From: Apostichopus japonicus
Lineage: Eukaryota; Echinodermata; Holothuroidea; Aspidochirotida; Stichopodidae
Assembly: GCF_037975245.1 (NCBI RefSeq)
Contig: NC_092574.1
Span: 19,749,713-19,813,712 of the forward strand
Direction: 5' to 3'
Length of the DNA: 64,000 nucleotides
The position numbers and the translations under genes were made by a program. This document shows, piece after piece, positions 11,001-26,298 of the stretch. A model generated the notes under the pieces. That model searched no databases, was not told the origin of the DNA, and saw only the letters and a program-made list of their open reading frames with translations. Position 1 is the first letter of the stretch; each line of letters begins with the position of its first letter.

Positions 11001-13150
11001 GAACTGTACGAGCTGATGATCGAGACTCTCTTTTGCATCCGTGGTTCGAACCCCGGGTGATGACGTCTTTTACAGCAAGTGCCTACACGGGGAGCTGTAA
11101 GTATTAGTTAATCCACCTAATATCTCAGTCCATACAGTGGCGCGATGGCTCGGCGCACTGTACGAGCTGATGATCGAGACTCTCTTTTGCATCCGTGGTT
11201 CGAACCCCGGGTGATGACGTCTTTTGCCGATCTTTTACAGCAAGTGACTACACGGGGAGCTGTAAGTATTAGTTAATCCACATAATATCTCAGTCCATAC
11301 AGTGGCGCAATGGCTCGGCGCACTGTACGAGCTGATGATCGAGACTCTCTTTTGCATCCGTGGTTCGAACCCCGGGTGATGACGTCTTTTGCCGATCTTT
11401 TACAGCAAGTGCCTACACGGGGAGCTGTAAGTATTAGTTAATCCACCTAATATCTCGGTCCATACAGTGGCGCGATGGCTCGGCGCACTGTACGAGCTGA
11501 TGATCGAGACTCTCTTTTGCATCCGTGGTTCGAACCCCGGGTGATGACGTCTTTTGCCGATCTTTTACAGCAAGTGCCTACACAAGGAGCTGTAAGTATT
11601 AGTTAATCCACCTAATATCTCAGTCCATACAGTGGCGCGATGGCTCGGCGCACTGTACGAGCTGATGATCGAGACTCTCTTTTGCATCCGTGGTTCGAAC
11701 CCCGGGTGATGACGTCTTTTGCCGATCTTTTACAGCAAGTGCCTACACGGGGAGCTGTAAGTATTAGTTAATCCACCTAATATCTCAGTCCATACAGTGG
11801 CGCGATGGCTCGGCGCACTGTACGAGCTGATGATCGAGACTCTCTTTTGCATCCGTGGTTCGAACCCCGGGTGATGACGTCTTTTGCCGATCTTTTACAG
11901 CAAGTGCCTACACGGGGAGCTGTAAGTATTAGTTAATCCACCTAATATCTCAGTCCATACAGTGGCGCGATGGCTCGGCGCACTGTACGAGCTGATGATC
12001 GAGACTCTCTTTTGCATCCGTGGTTCGAACCCCGGGTGATGACGTCTTTTGCCGATCTTTTACAGCAAGTGCCTACACGGGGAGCTGTAAGTATTAGTTA
12101 ATCCACCTAATATCTCAGTCCATACAGTCCATGCAGTGGCGCGATGGCTCGGCGCACTGTACGAGCTGATGATCGAGACTCTCTTTTGCATCCGTGGTTC
12201 GAACCCCGGGTGATGACGTCTTTTGCCGATCTTTTACAGCAAGTGCCTACACGGGGAGCTGTAAGTATTAGTTAATCCACCTAATATCTCAGTCCATACA
12301 GTGGCGCGATGTCTCGGCGCACTGTACGAGCTGATGATCGAGACTCTCTTTTGCATCCGTGGTTCGAACCCCGGGTGATGACGTCTTTTGCCGATCTTTT
12401 ACAGCAAGTGCCTACACGGGGAGCTGTAAGTATTAGTTAATCCACCTAATATCTCAGTCCATACAATGGCGCGATGGCTCGGCGCACTGTACGAGCTGAT
12501 GATCGAGACTCTCTTTTGCATCCGTGGTTCGAACCCCGGGTGATGACGTCTTTTGCCGATCTTTTACAGCAAGTGCCTACACGGGGAGCTGTAAGTATTA
12601 GTTAATCCACCTAATATCTCAGTCCATACAGTGGCGCGATGGCTCGGCGCACTGTACGAGGTGATGATCGAGACTCTCTTTTGCATCCGTGGTTCGAACC
12701 CCGGGTGATGACGTCTTTTGCCGATCTTTTACAGCAAGTGCCTACACGGGGAGCTGTAAGTATTAGTTAATCCACCTAATATCTCAGTCCATACAGTGGC
12801 GCGATGGCTCGGCGCACTGTGGGAGCTGATGATCGAGACTCTCTTTTGCATCCGTGGTTCGAACCCCGGGTGATGACGTCTTTTGCCGATCTTTTACAGC
12901 AAGTGCCTACACGGGGAGCTGTAAGTATTAGTTAATCCACCTAATATCTCAGTCCATACAGTGGCGCGATGGCTCGGCGCACTGTGCGAGCTGATGATCG
13001 AGACTCTCTTTTGCATCCGTGGTTCGAACCCCGGGTGATGACGTCTTTTGCCGATCTTTTACAGCAAGTGCCTACACGGGGAGCTGTAAGTATTAGTTAA
13101 TCCACCTAATATCTCAGTCCATACAGTGGCGCGATGGCTCGGCGCACTGT
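8091..13150 (+). repeat. Irregular part of the satellite array
   Basis: Ordinary monomers without one dominant higher-order period. TGTGCGAGCTGACG variants begin to appear near 8,700. Units with AATTGACTAC (about 9,275, 9,770), CTAATGATC (9,861), CTTTCACAGC (about 9,926) and GATCGTGAC (about 10,197) foreshadow the same run of variants at 16.5-17.0 kb and 23.1-23.5 kb. The first 11-bp deletion (CTTTTACAGC in place of CTTTTGCCGATCTTTTACAGC) is at about 11,066, and a 9-bp duplication of AGTCCATAC-like sequence is at 12,125-12,133. Confidence 0.8.
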
Positions 13151-16100
13151 GCGAGCTGACGATCGAGACTCTCTTTTGCATCCGTGGTTCGAACCCCGGT
13201 TGATGACGTCTTTTGCCGATCTTTTACAGCAAGTGCCTACACGGGGAGCTGTAAGTATTAGTTAATCCACCTAATATCTCAGTCCATACAGTGGCGCGAT
13301 GGCTCGGCGCACTGTGCGAGCTGACGATCGAGACTCTCTTTTGCATCCGTGGTTCGAACCCCGGTTGATGACGTCTTTTGCCGATCTTTTACAGCAAGTG
13401 CCTACACGGGGAGCTGTAAGTATTAGTTAATCCACCTAATATCTCAGTCCATACAGTGGCGCGATGGCTCGGCGCACTGTGCGAGCTGACGATCGAGACT
13501 CTCTTTTGCATCCGTGGTTCGAACCCCGGTTGATGACGTCTTTTGCCGATCTTTTACAGCAAGTGTCTACAAGGGGAGCTGTAAGTATTAGTTAATCCAC
13601 CTAATATCTCAGTCCATACAGTGGCGCGATGGCTCGGCGGACTGTACGAGCTGATGATCGAGACTCTCTTTTGCATCCGTGGTTCGAACCCCGGGTGATG
13701 ACGTCTTTTGCCGATCTTTTACAGCAAGTGCCTACACGGGGAGCTGTAAGTATTAGTTAATCCACCTAATATCTCAGTCCATACAGTGGCGCGATGGCTC
13801 GGCGCACTGTACGAGCTGATGATCGAGACTCTCTTTTGCATCCGTGGTTCGAACCCCGGTTGATGACGTCTTTTGCCGATCTTTTACAGCAAGTGCCTAC
13901 ACGGGGAGCTGTAAGTATTAGTTAATCCACCTAATATCTCAGTCCATACAGTGGCGCGATGGCTCGGCGCACTGTGCGAGCTGATGATCGAGACTCTCTT
14001 TTGCATCCGTGGTTCGAACCCCGGTTGATGACGTCTTTTGCCGATCTTTTACAGCAAGTGCCTACACGGGGAGCTGTAAGTATTAGTTAATCCACCTAAT
14101 ATCTCAGTCCATACAGTGGCGCGATGTCTCGGCGCACTGTACGAGCTGATGATCGAGACTCTCTTTTGCATCCGTGGTTCGAACCCCGGGTGATGACGTC
14201 TTTTGCCGATCTTTTACAGCAAGTGCCTACACGGGGAGCTGTAAGTATTAGTTAATCCACCTAATATCTCAGTCCATACAGTGGCGCGATGGCTCGGCGC
14301 ACTGTGCGAGCTGATGATCGAGACTCTCTTTTGCATCCGTGGTTCGAACCCCGGTTGATGACGTCTTTTGCCGATCTTTTACAGCAAGTGCCTACACGGG
14401 GAGCTGTAAGTATTAGTTAATCCACCTAATATCTCAGTCCATACAGTGGCGCGATGGCTCGGCGCACTGTGCGAGCTGACGATCGAGACTCTCTTTTGCA
14501 TCCGTGGTTCGAACCCCGGTTGATGACGTCTTTTGCCGATCTTTTACAGCAAGTGCCTACACGGGGAGCTGTAAGTATTAGTTAATCCACCTAATATCTC
14601 AGTCCATACAGTGGCGCGATGGCTCGGCGCACTGTACGAGCTGATGATCGAGACTCTCTTTTGCATCCGTGGTTCGAACCCCGGGTGATGACGTCTTTTG
14701 CCGATCTTTTACAGCAAGTGCCTACACGGGGAGCTGTAAGTATTAGTTAATCCACCTAATATCTCAGTCCATACAGTGGCGCGATGGCTCGGCGCACTGT
14801 GCGAGCTGACGATCGAGACTCTCTTTTGCATCCGTGGTTCGAACCCCGGGTGATGACGTCTTTTGCCGATCTTTTACAGCAAGTGCCTACACGGGGAGCT
14901 GTAAGTATTAGTTAATCCACCTAATATCTCAGTCCATACAGTGGCGCGATGGCTCGGCGCACTGTGCGAGCTGACGATCGAGACTCTCTTTTGCATAAGT
15001 GGTTCGAACCCCGGTTGATGACGTCTTTTGCCGATCTTTTACAGCAAGTGCCTACACGGGGAGCTGTAAGTATTAGTTAATCCACCTAATATCTCAGTCC
15101 ATACAGTGGCGCGATGGCTCGGCGGACTGTACGAGCTGATGATCGAGACTCTCTTTTGCATCCGTGGTTCGAACCCCGGGTGATGACGTCTTTTGCCGAT
15201 CTTTTACAGCAAGTGCCTACACGGGGAGCTGTAAGTATTAGTTAATCCACCTAATATCTCAGTCCATACAGTGGCGCGATGGCTCGGCGCACTGTACGAG
15301 CTGATGATCGAGACTCTCTTTTGCATCCGTGGTTCGAACCCCGGGTGATGACGTCTTTTGCCGATCTTTTACAGCAAGTGCCTACACGGGGAGCTGTAAG
15401 TATTAGTTAATCCACCTAATATCTCAGTCCATACAGTGGCGCGGTGGCTCGGCGCACTGTGCGAGCTGATGATCGAGACTCTCTTTTGCATCCGTGGTTC
15501 GAACCCCGGGTGATGACGTCTTTTGCCGATCTTTTACAGCAAGTGCCTACACGGGGAGCTGTAAGTATTAGTTAATCCACCTAATATCTCAGTCCATACA
15601 GTGGCGCGATGGCTCGGCGCACTGTGCGAGCTGACGATCGAGACTCTCTTTTGCATCCGTGGTTCGAACCCCGGTTGATGACGTCTTTTGCCGATCTTTT
15701 ACAGCAAGTGCCTACACGGGGAGCTGTAAGTATTAGTTAATCCACCTAATATCTCAGTCCATACAGTGGCGCGATGGCTCGGCGCACTGTACGAGCTGAT
15801 GATCGAGACTCTCTTTTGCATCCGTGGTTCGAACCCCGGGTGATGACGTCTTTTGCCGATCTTTTACAGCAAGTGCCTACACGGGGAGCTGTAAGTATTA
15901 GTTAATCCACCTAATATCTCAGTCCATACAGTGGCGCGATGGCTCGGCGCACTGTGCGAGCTGACGATCGAGACTCTCTTTTGCATCCGTGGTTCGAACC
16001 CCGGGTGATGACGTCTTTTGCCGATCTTTTACAGCAAGTGCCTACACGGGGAGCTGTAAGTATTAGTTAATCCACCTAATATCTCAGTCCATACAGTGGC

Positions 16101-19100
16101 GCGATGGCTCGGCGCACTGTGCGAGCTGACGATCGAGACTCTCTTTTGCATCCGTGGTTCGAACCCCGGTTGATGACGTCTTTTGCCGATCTTTTACAGC
16201 AAGTGCCTACACGGGGAGCTGTAAGTATTAGTTAATCCACCTAATATCTCAGTCCATACAGTGGCGCGATGGCTCGGCGGACTGTACGAGCTGATGATCG
16301 AGACTCTCTTTTGCATCCGTGGTTCGAACCCCGGGTGATGACGTCTTTTGCCGATCTTTTACAGCAAGTGCCTACACGGGGAGCTGTAAGTATTAGTTAA
16401 TCCACCTAATATCTCAGTCCATACAGTGGCGCGATGGCTCGGCGCACTGTACGAGCTGATGATCGAGACTCTCTTTTGCATCCGTGGTTCGAACCCCGGG
16501 TGATGACGTCTTTTGCCGATCTTTTACAGCAATTGACTACACGGGGAGCTGTAAGTATTAGTTAATCCACCTAATATCTCAGTCCATACAGTGGCGCGAT
16601 GGCTCGGCGCACTGTACGAGCTAATGATCGAGACTCTCTTTTGCATCCGTGGTTCGAACCCCGGGTGATGACGTCTTTTGCCGATCTTTCACAGCAAGTG
16701 CCTACACGGGGAGCTGTAAGTATTAGTTAATCCACCTAATATCTCAGTCCATACAGTGGCGCGATGGCTCGGCGCACTGTACGAGCTGATGATCGAGACT
16801 CTCTTTTGCATCCGTGGTTCGAACCCCGGGTGATGACGTCTTTTGCCGATCTTTTACAGCAAGTGCCTACACGGGGAGCTGTAAGTATTAGTTAATCCAC
16901 CTAATATCTCAGTCCATACAGTGGCGCGATGGCTCGGCGCACTGTACGAGCTGATGATCGTGACTCTCTTTTGCATCCGTGGTTCGAACCCCGGGTGATG
17001 ACGTCTTTTGCCGATCTTTTACAGCAAGTGCCTACACGGGGAGCTGTAAGTATTAGTTAATCCACCTAATATCTCAGTCCATACAGTGGCGCGATGGCTC
17101 GGCGCACTGTACGAGCTGATGATCGAGACTCTCTTTTGCATCCGTGGTTCGAACCCCGGTTGATGACGTCTTTTGCCGATCTTTTACAGCAAGTGCCTAC
17201 ACGGGGAGCTGTAAGTATTAGTTAATCCACCTAATATCTCAGTCCATACAGTGGCGCGATGGCTCGGCGCACTGTACGAGTTGATGATCGAGACTCTCTT
17301 TTGCATCCGTGGTTCGAACCCCGGGTGATGACGTCTTTTGCCGATCTTTCACAGCAAGTGCCTACACGGGGAGCTGTAAGTATTAGTTAATCCACCTAAT
17401 ATCTCAGTCCATACAGTGGCGCGATGGCTCGGCGCACTGTACGAGCTGATGATCGAGACTCTCTTTTGCATCCGTGGTTCGAACCCCGGGTGATGACGTC
17501 TTTTGCCGATCTTTTACAGCAAGTGCCTACACGGGGAGCTGTAAGTATTAGTTAATCCACCTAATATCTCAGTCCATACAGTGGCGCGATGGCTCGGCGC
17601 ACTGTACGAGCTGATGATCGTGACTCTCTTTTGCATCCGTGGTTCGAACCCCGGGTGATGACGTCTTTTGCCGATCTTTTACAGCAAGTGCCTACACGGG
17701 GAGCTGTAAGTATTAGTTAATCCACCTAATATCTCAGTCCATACAGTGGCGCGATGGCTCGGCGCACTGTACGAGCTGATGATCGAGACTCTCTTTTGCA
17801 TCCGTGGTTCGAACCCCGGTTGATGACGTCTTTTGCCGATCTTTTACAGCAAGTGCCTACACGGGGAGCTGTAAGTATTAGTTAATCCACCTAATATCTC
17901 AGTCCATACAGTGGCGCGATGGCTCGGCGCACTGTACGAGCTGATGATCGAGACTCTCTTTTGCATCCGTGGTTCGAACCCCGGGTGATGACGTCTTTTG
18001 CCGATCTTTTACAGCAAGTGCCTACACGGGGAGCTGTAAGTATTAGTTAATCCACCTAATATCTCAGTCCATATAGTGGCGCGATGGCTCGGCGCACTGT
18101 ACGAGCTGATGATCGAGACTCTCTTTTGCATCCGTGGTTCGAACTCCGGGTGATGACGTCTTTTACCCAGTGCCTACACGGGGAGCTGTAAGTATTAGTT
18201 AATCCACCTAATATCTCAGTCCATACAGTGGCGCGATGGCTCGGCGCACTGTACGAGCTGATGATCGAGACTCTCTTTTGCATCCGTGGTTCGAACCCCG
18301 GTTGATGACGTCTTTTGCCGATCTTTTACAGCAAGTGCCTACACGGGGAGCTGTAAGTATTAGTTAATCCACCTAATATCTCAGTCCATACAGTGGCGCG
18401 ATGGCTCGGCGCACTGTGCGAGCTGATGATCGAGACTCTCTTTTGCATCCGTGGTTCGAACCCCGGTTGATGACGTCTTTTGCCGATCTTTTACAGCAAG
18501 TGCCTACACGGGGAGCTGTAAGTATTAGTTAATCCACCTAATATCTCAGTCCATACAGTGGCGCGATGGCTCGGCGCACTGTACGAGCTGATGATCGAGA
18601 CTCTCTTTTGCATCCGTGGTTCGAACCCCGGGTGATGACGTCTTTTGCCGATCTTTTACAGCAAGTGCCTACACGGGGAGCTGTAAGTATTAGTTAATCC
18701 ACCTAATATCTCAGTCCATACAGTGGCGCGATGGCTCGGCGCACTGTACGAGCTGATGATCGAGACTCTCTTTTGCCTCCGTGGTTCGAACCCCGGTTGA
18801 TGACGTCTTTTGCCGATCTTTTACAGCAAGTGCCTACACGGGGAGCTGTAAGTATTAGTTAATCCACCTAATATCTCAGTCCATACAGTGGCGCGATGGC
18901 TCGGCGCACTGTACGAGCTGATGATCGAGACTCTCTTTTGCATCCGTGGTTCGAACCCCGGGTGATGACGTCTTTTGCCGATCTTTTACAGCAAGTGCCT
19001 ACACGGGGAGCTGTAAGAATTAGTTAATCCACCTAATATCTCAGTCCATACAGTGGCGCGATGGCTCGGCGCACTGTACGAGCTGATGATCGAGACTCCC

Positions 19101-22100
19101 TTTTGCATCCGTGGTTCGAACCCCGGGTGATGACGTCTTTTGCCGATCTTTTACAGCAAGTGCCTACACGGGGAGCTGTAAGTATTAGTTAATCCACCTA
19201 ATATCTCAGTCCATACAGTGGCGCGATGGCTCGGCGCACTGTACGAGCTGATGATCGAGACTCTCTTTTGCATCCGTGGTTCGAACCCCGGTTGATGACG
19301 TCTTTTGCCGATCTTTTACAGCAAGTGCCTACACGGGGAGCTGTAAGTATTAGTTAATCCACCTAATATCTCAGTCCATACAGTGGCGCGATGGCTCGGC
19401 GCACTGTACGAGTTGATGATCGAGACTCTCTTTTGCATCCGTGGTTCGAACCCCGGGTGATGACGTCTTTTGCCGATCTTTTACAGCAAGTGCCTACACG
19501 GGGAGCTGTAAGTATTAGTTAATCCACCTAATATCTCAGTCCATATAGTGGCGCGATGGCTCGGCGCACTGTACGAGCTGATGATCGAGACTCTCTTTTG
19601 CATCCGTGGTTCGAACTCCGGGTGATGACGTCTTTTACCCAGTGCCTACACGGGGAGCTGTAAGTATTAGTTAATCCACCTAATATCTCAGTCCATACAG
19701 TGGCGCGATGGCTCGGCGCACTGTGCGAGCTGACGATCGAGACTCTCTTTTGCATCCGTGGTTCGAACCCCGGTTGATGACGTCTTTTGCCGATCTTTTA
19801 CAGCAAGTGCCTACACGGGGAGCTGTAAGTATTAGTTAATCCACCTAATATCTCAGTCCATACAGTGGCGCGATGGCTCGGCGCACTGTGCGAGCTGACG
19901 ATCGAGACTCTCTTTTGCATCCGTGGTTCGAACCCCGGTTGATGACGTCTTTTGCCGATCTTTTACAGCAAGTGCCTACACGGGGAGCTGTAAGTATTAG
20001 TTAATCCACCTAATATCTCAGTCCATACAGTGGCGCGATGGCTCGGCGCACTGTGCGAGCTGACGATCGAGACTCTCTTTTGCATCCGTGGTTCGAACCC
20101 CGGTTGATGACGTCTTTTGCCGATCTTTTACAGCAAGTGTCTACAAGGGGAGCTGTAAGTATTAGTTAATCCACCTAATATCTCAGTCCATACAGTGGCG
20201 CGATGGCTCGGCGGACTGTACGAGCTGATGATCGAGACTCTCTTTTGCATCCGTGGTTCGAACCCCGGGTGATGACGTCTTTTGCCGATCTTTTACAGCA
20301 AGTGCCTACACGGGGAGCTGTAAGTATTAGTTAATCCACCTAATATCTCAGTCCATACAGTGGCGCGATGGCTCGGCGCACTGTACGAGCTGATGATCGA
20401 GACTCTCTTTTGCATCCGTGGTTCGAACCCCGGTTGATGACGTCTTTTGCCGATCTTTTACAGCAAGTGCCTACACGGGGAGCTGTAAGTATTAGTTAAT
20501 CCACCTAATATCTCAGTCCATACAGTGGCGCGATGGCTCGGCGCACTGTGCGAGCTGATGATCGAGACTCTCTTTTGCATCCGTGGTTCGAACCCCGGTT
20601 GATGACGTCTTTTGCCGATCTTTTACAGCAAGTGCCTACACGGGGAGCTGTAAGTATTAGTTAATCCACCTAATATCTCAGTCCATACAGTGGCGCGATG
20701 TCTCGGCGCACTGTACGAGCTGATGATCGAGACTCTCTTTTGCATCCGTGGTTCGAACCCCGGGTGATGACGTCTTTTGCCGATCTTTTACAGCAAGTGC
20801 CTACACGGGGAGCTGTAAGTATTAGTTAATCCACCTAATATCTCAGTCCATACAGTGGCGCGATGGCTCGGCGCACTGTGCGAGCTGATGATCGAGACTC
20901 TCTTTTGCATCCGTGGTTCGAACCCCGGTTGATGACGTCTTTTGCCGATCTTTTACAGCAAGTGCCTACACGGGGAGCTGTAAGTATTAGTTAATCCACC
21001 TAATATCTCAGTCCATACAGTGGCGCGATGGCTCGGCGCACTGTGCGAGCTGACGATCGAGACTCTCTTTTGCATCCGTGGTTCGAACCCCGGTTGATGA
21101 CGTCTTTTGCCGATCTTTTACAGCAAGTGCCTACACGGGGAGCTGTAAGTATTAGTTAATCCACCTAATATCTCAGTCCATACAGTGGCGCGATGGCTCG
21201 GCGCACTGTACGAGCTGATGATCGAGACTCTCTTTTGCATCCGTGGTTCGAACCCCGGGTGATGACGTCTTTTGCCGATCTTTTACAGCAAGTGCCTACA
21301 CGGGGAGCTGTAAGTATTAGTTAATCCACCTAATATCTCAGTCCATACAGTGGCGCGATGGCTCGGCGCACTGTGCGAGCTGACGATCGAGACTCTCTTT
21401 TGCATCCGTGGTTCGAACCCCGGGTGATGACGTCTTTTGCCGATCTTTTACAGCAAGTGCCTACACGGGGAGCTGTAAGTATTAGTTAATCCACCTAATA
21501 TCTCAGTCCATACAGTGGCGCGATGGCTCGGCGCACTGTGCGAGCTGACGATCGAGACTCTCTTTTGCATAAGTGGTTCGAACCCCGGTTGATGACGTCT
21601 TTTGCCGATCTTTTACAGCAAGTGCCTACACGGGGAGCTGTAAGTATTAGTTAATCCACCTAATATCTCAGTCCATACAGTGGCGCGATGGCTCGGCGGA
21701 CTGTACGAGCTGATGATCGAGACTCTCTTTTGCATCCGTGGTTCGAACCCCGGGTGATGACGTCTTTTGCCGATCTTTTACAGCAAGTGCCTACACGGGG
21801 AGCTGTAAGTATTAGTTAATCCACCTAATATCTCAGTCCATACAGTGGCGCGATGGCTCGGCGCACTGTACGAGCTGATGATCGAGACTCTCTTTTGCAT
21901 CCGTGGTTCGAACCCCGGGTGATGACGTCTTTTGCCGATCTTTTACAGCAAGTGCCTACACGGGGAGCTGTAAGTATTAGTTAATCCACCTAATATCTCA
22001 GTCCATACAGTGGCGCGGTGGCTCGGCGCACTGTGCGAGCTGATGATCGAGACTCTCTTTTGCATCCGTGGTTCGAACCCCGGGTGATGACGTCTTTTGC

Positions 22101-25100
22101 CGATCTTTTACAGCAAGTGCCTACACGGGGAGCTGTAAGTATTAGTTAATCCACCTAATATCTCAGTCCATACAGTGGCGCGATGGCTCGGCGCACTGTG
22201 CGAGCTGACGATCGAGACTCTCTTTTGCATCCGTGGTTCGAACCCCGGTTGATGACGTCTTTTGCCGATCTTTTACAGCAAGTGCCTACACGGGGAGCTG
22301 TAAGTATTAGTTAATCCACCTAATATCTCAGTCCATACAGTGGCGCGATGGCTCGGCGCACTGTACGAGCTGATGATCGAGACTCTCTTTTGCATCCGTG
22401 GTTCGAACCCCGGGTGATGACGTCTTTTGCCGATCTTTTACAGCAAGTGCCTACACGGGGAGCTGTAAGTATTAGTTAATCCACCTAATATCTCAGTCCA
22501 TACAGTGGCGCGATGGCTCGGCGCACTGTGCGAGCTGACGATCGAGACTCTCTTTTGCATCCGTGGTTCGAACCCCGGGTGATGACGTCTTTTGCCGATC
22601 TTTTACAGCAAGTGCCTACACGGGGAGCTGTAAGTATTAGTTAATCCACCTAATATCTCAGTCCATACAGTGGCGCGATGGCTCGGCGCACTGTGCGAGC
22701 TGACGATCGAGACTCTCTTTTGCATCCGTGGTTCGAACCCCGGTTGATGACGTCTTTTGCCGATCTTTTACAGCAAGTGCCTACACGGGGAGCTGTAAGT
22801 ATTAGTTAATCCACCTAATATCTCAGTCCATACAGTGGCGCGATGGCTCGGCGGACTGTACGAGCTGATGATCGAGACTCTCTTTTGCATCCGTGGTTCG
22901 AACCCCGGGTGATGACGTCTTTTGCCGATCTTTTACAGCAAGTGCCTACACGGGGAGCTGTAAGTATTAGTTAATCCACCTAATATCTCAGTCCATACAG
23001 TGGCGCGATGGCTCGGCGCACTGTACGAGCTGATGATCGAGACTCTCTTTTGCATCCGTGGTTCGAACCCCGGGTGATGACGTCTTTTGCCGATCTTTTA
23101 CAGCAATTGACTACACGGGGAGCTGTAAGTATTAGTTAATCCACCTAATATCTCAGTCCATACAGTGGCGCGATGGCTCGGCGCACTGTACGAGCTAATG
23201 ATCGAGACTCTCTTTTGCATCCGTGGTTCGAACCCCGGGTGATGACGTCTTTTGCCGATCTTTCACAGCAAGTGCCTACACGGGGAGCTGTAAGTATTAG
23301 TTAATCCACCTAATATCTCAGTCCATACAGTGGCGCGATGGCTCGGCGCACTGTACGAGCTGATGATCGAGACTCTCTTTTGCATCCGTGGTTCGAACCC
23401 CGGGTGATGACGTCTTTTGCCGATCTTTTACAGCAAGTGCCTACACGGGGAGCTGTAAGTATTAGTTAATCCACCTAATATCTCAGTCCATACAGTGGCG
23501 CGATGGCTCGGCGCACTGTACGAGCTGATGATCGTGACTCTCTTTTGCATCCGTGGTTCGAACCCCGGGTGATGACGTCTTTTGCCGATCTTTTACAGCA
23601 AGTGCCTACACGGGGAGCTGTAAGTATTAGTTAATCCACCTAATATCTCAGTCCATACAGTGGCGCGATGGCTCGGCGCACTGTACGAGCTGATGATCGA
23701 GACTCTCTTTTGCATCCGTGGTTCGAACCCCGGTTGATGACGTCTTTTGCCGATCTTTTACAGCAAGTGCCTACACGGGGAGCTGTAAGTATTAGTTAAT
23801 CCACCTAATATCTCAGTCCATACAGTGGCGCGATGGCTCGGCGCACTGTACGAGTTGATGATCGAGACTCTCTTTTGCATCCGTGGTTCGAACCCCGGGT
23901 GATGACGTCTTTTGCCGATCTTTCACAGCAAGTGCCTACACGGGGAGCTGTAAGTATTAGTTAATCCACCTAATATCTCAGTCCATACAGTGGCGCGATG
24001 GCTCGGCGCACTGTACGAGCTGATGATCGAGACTCTCTTTTGCATCCGTGGTTCGAACCCCGGGTGATGACGTCTTTTGCCGATCTTTTACAGCAAGTGC
24101 CTACACGGGGAGCTGTAAGTATTAGTTAATCCACCTAATATCTCAGTCCATACAGTGGCGCGATGGCTCGGCGCACTGTACGAGCTGATGATCGTGACTC
24201 TCTTTTGCATCCGTGGTTCGAACCCCGGGTGATGACGTCTTTTGCCGATCTTTTACAGCAAGTGCCTACACGGGGAGCTGTAAGTATTAGTTAATCCACC
24301 TAATATCTCAGTCCATACAGTGGCGCGATGGCTCGGCGCACTGTACGAGCTGATGATCGAGACTCTCTTTTGCATCCGTGGTTCGAACCCCGGTTGATGA
24401 CGTCTTTTGCCGATCTTTTACAGCAAGTGCCTACACGGGGAGCTGTAAGTATTAGTTAATCCACCTAATATCTCAGTCCATACAGTGGCGCGATGGCTCG
24501 GCGCACTGTACGAGCTGATGATCGAGACTCTCTTTTGCATCCGTGGTTCGAACCCCGGGTGATGACGTCTTTTGCCGATCTTTTACAGCAAGTGCCTACA
24601 CGGGGAGCTGTAAGTATTAGTTAATCCACCTAATATCTCAGTCCATATAGTGGCGCGATGGCTCGGCGCACTGTACGAGCTGATGATCGAGACTCTCTTT
24701 TGCATCCGTGGTTCGAACTCCGGGTGATGACGTCTTTTACCCAGTGCCTACACGGGGAGCTGTAAGTATTAGTTAATCCACCTAATATCTCAGTCCATAC
24801 AGTGGCGCGATGGCTCGGCGCACTGTACGAGCTGATGATCGAGACTCTCTTTTGCATCCGTGGTTCGAACCCCGGTTGATGACGTCTTTTGCCGATCTTT
24901 TACAGCAAGTGCCTACACGGGGAGCTGTAAGTATTAGTTAATCCACCTAATATCTCAGTCCATACAGTGGCGCGATGGCTCGGCGCACTGTGCGAGCTGA
25001 TGATCGAGACTCTCTTTTGCATCCGTGGTTCGAACCCCGGTTGATGACGTCTTTTGCCGATCTTTTACAGCAAGTGCCTACACGGGGAGCTGTAAGTATT

Positions 25101-26298
25101 AGTTAATCCACCTAATATCTCAGTCCATACAGTGGCGCGATGGCTCGGCGCACTGTACGAGCTGATGATCGAGACTCTCTTTTGCATCCGTGGTTCGAAC
25201 CCCGGGTGATGACGTCTTTTGCCGATCTTTTACAGCAAGTGCCTACACGGGGAGCTGTAAGTATTAGTTAATCCACCTAATATCTCAGTCCATACAGTGG
25301 CGCGATGGCTCGGCGCACTGTACGAGCTGATGATCGAGACTCTCTTTTGCCTCCGTGGTTCGAACCCCGGTTGATGACGTCTTTTGCCGATCTTTTACAG
25401 CAAGTGCCTACACGGGGAGCTGTAAGTATTAGTTAATCCACCTAATATCTCAGTCCATACAGTGGCGCGATGGCTCGGCGCACTGTACGAGCTGATGATC
25501 GAGACTCTCTTTTGCATCCGTGGTTCGAACCCCGGGTGATGACGTCTTTTGCCGATCTTTTACAGCAAGTGCCTACACGGGGAGCTGTAAGAATTAGTTA
25601 ATCCACCTAATATCTCAGTCCATACAGTGGCGCGATGGCTCGGCGCACTGTACGAGCTGATGATCGAGACTCCCTTTTGCATCCGTGGTTCGAACCCCGG
25701 GTGATGACGTCTTTTGCCGATCTTTTACAGCAAGTGCCTACACGGGGAGCTGTAAGTATTAGTTAATCCACCTAATATCTCAGTCCATACAGTGGCGCGA
25801 TGGCTCGGCGCACTGTACGAGCTGATGATCGAGACTCTCTTTTGCATCCGTGGTTCGAACCCCGGTTGATGACGTCTTTTGCCGATCTTTTACAGCAAGT
25901 GCCTACACGGGGAGCTGTAAGTATTAGTTAATCCACCTAATATCTCAGTCCATACAGTGGCGCGATGGCTCGGCGCACTGTACGAGTTGATGATCGAGAC
26001 TCTCTTTTGCATCCGTGGTTCGAACCCCGGGTGATGACGTCTTTTGCCGATCTTTTACAGCAAGTGCCTACACGGGGAGCTGTAAGTATTAGTTAATCCA
26101 CCTAATATCTCAGTCCATATAGTGGCGCGATGGCTCGGCGCACTGTACGAGCTGATGATCGAGACTCTCTTTTGCATCCGTGGTTCGAACTCCGGGTGAT
26201 GACGTCTTTTACCCAGTGCCTACACGGGGAGCTGTAAGTATTAGTTAATCCACCTAATATCTCAGTCCATACAGTGGCGCGATGGCTCGGCGCACTGT
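13151..26298 (+). repeat. 6,574-bp tandem duplication (40-mer), two copies
   Basis: Copy 1 is about 13,151-19,724 and copy 2 about 19,725-26,298. Rare markers are offset by exactly 6,574 bp: AAGTGTCTACAAGG at 13,561 and 20,135; GCATAAGTGG at 14,997 and 21,571; AATGATC at 16,623 and 23,197; the minus-strand open frames at 18,056 and 24,630. The length equals 40 monomers minus two 13-bp deletions. I saw no difference at the positions I compared. Edges are fuzzy because all monomers are alike. Either a recent unequal exchange or an assembly duplication could explain it. Confidence 0.85.
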
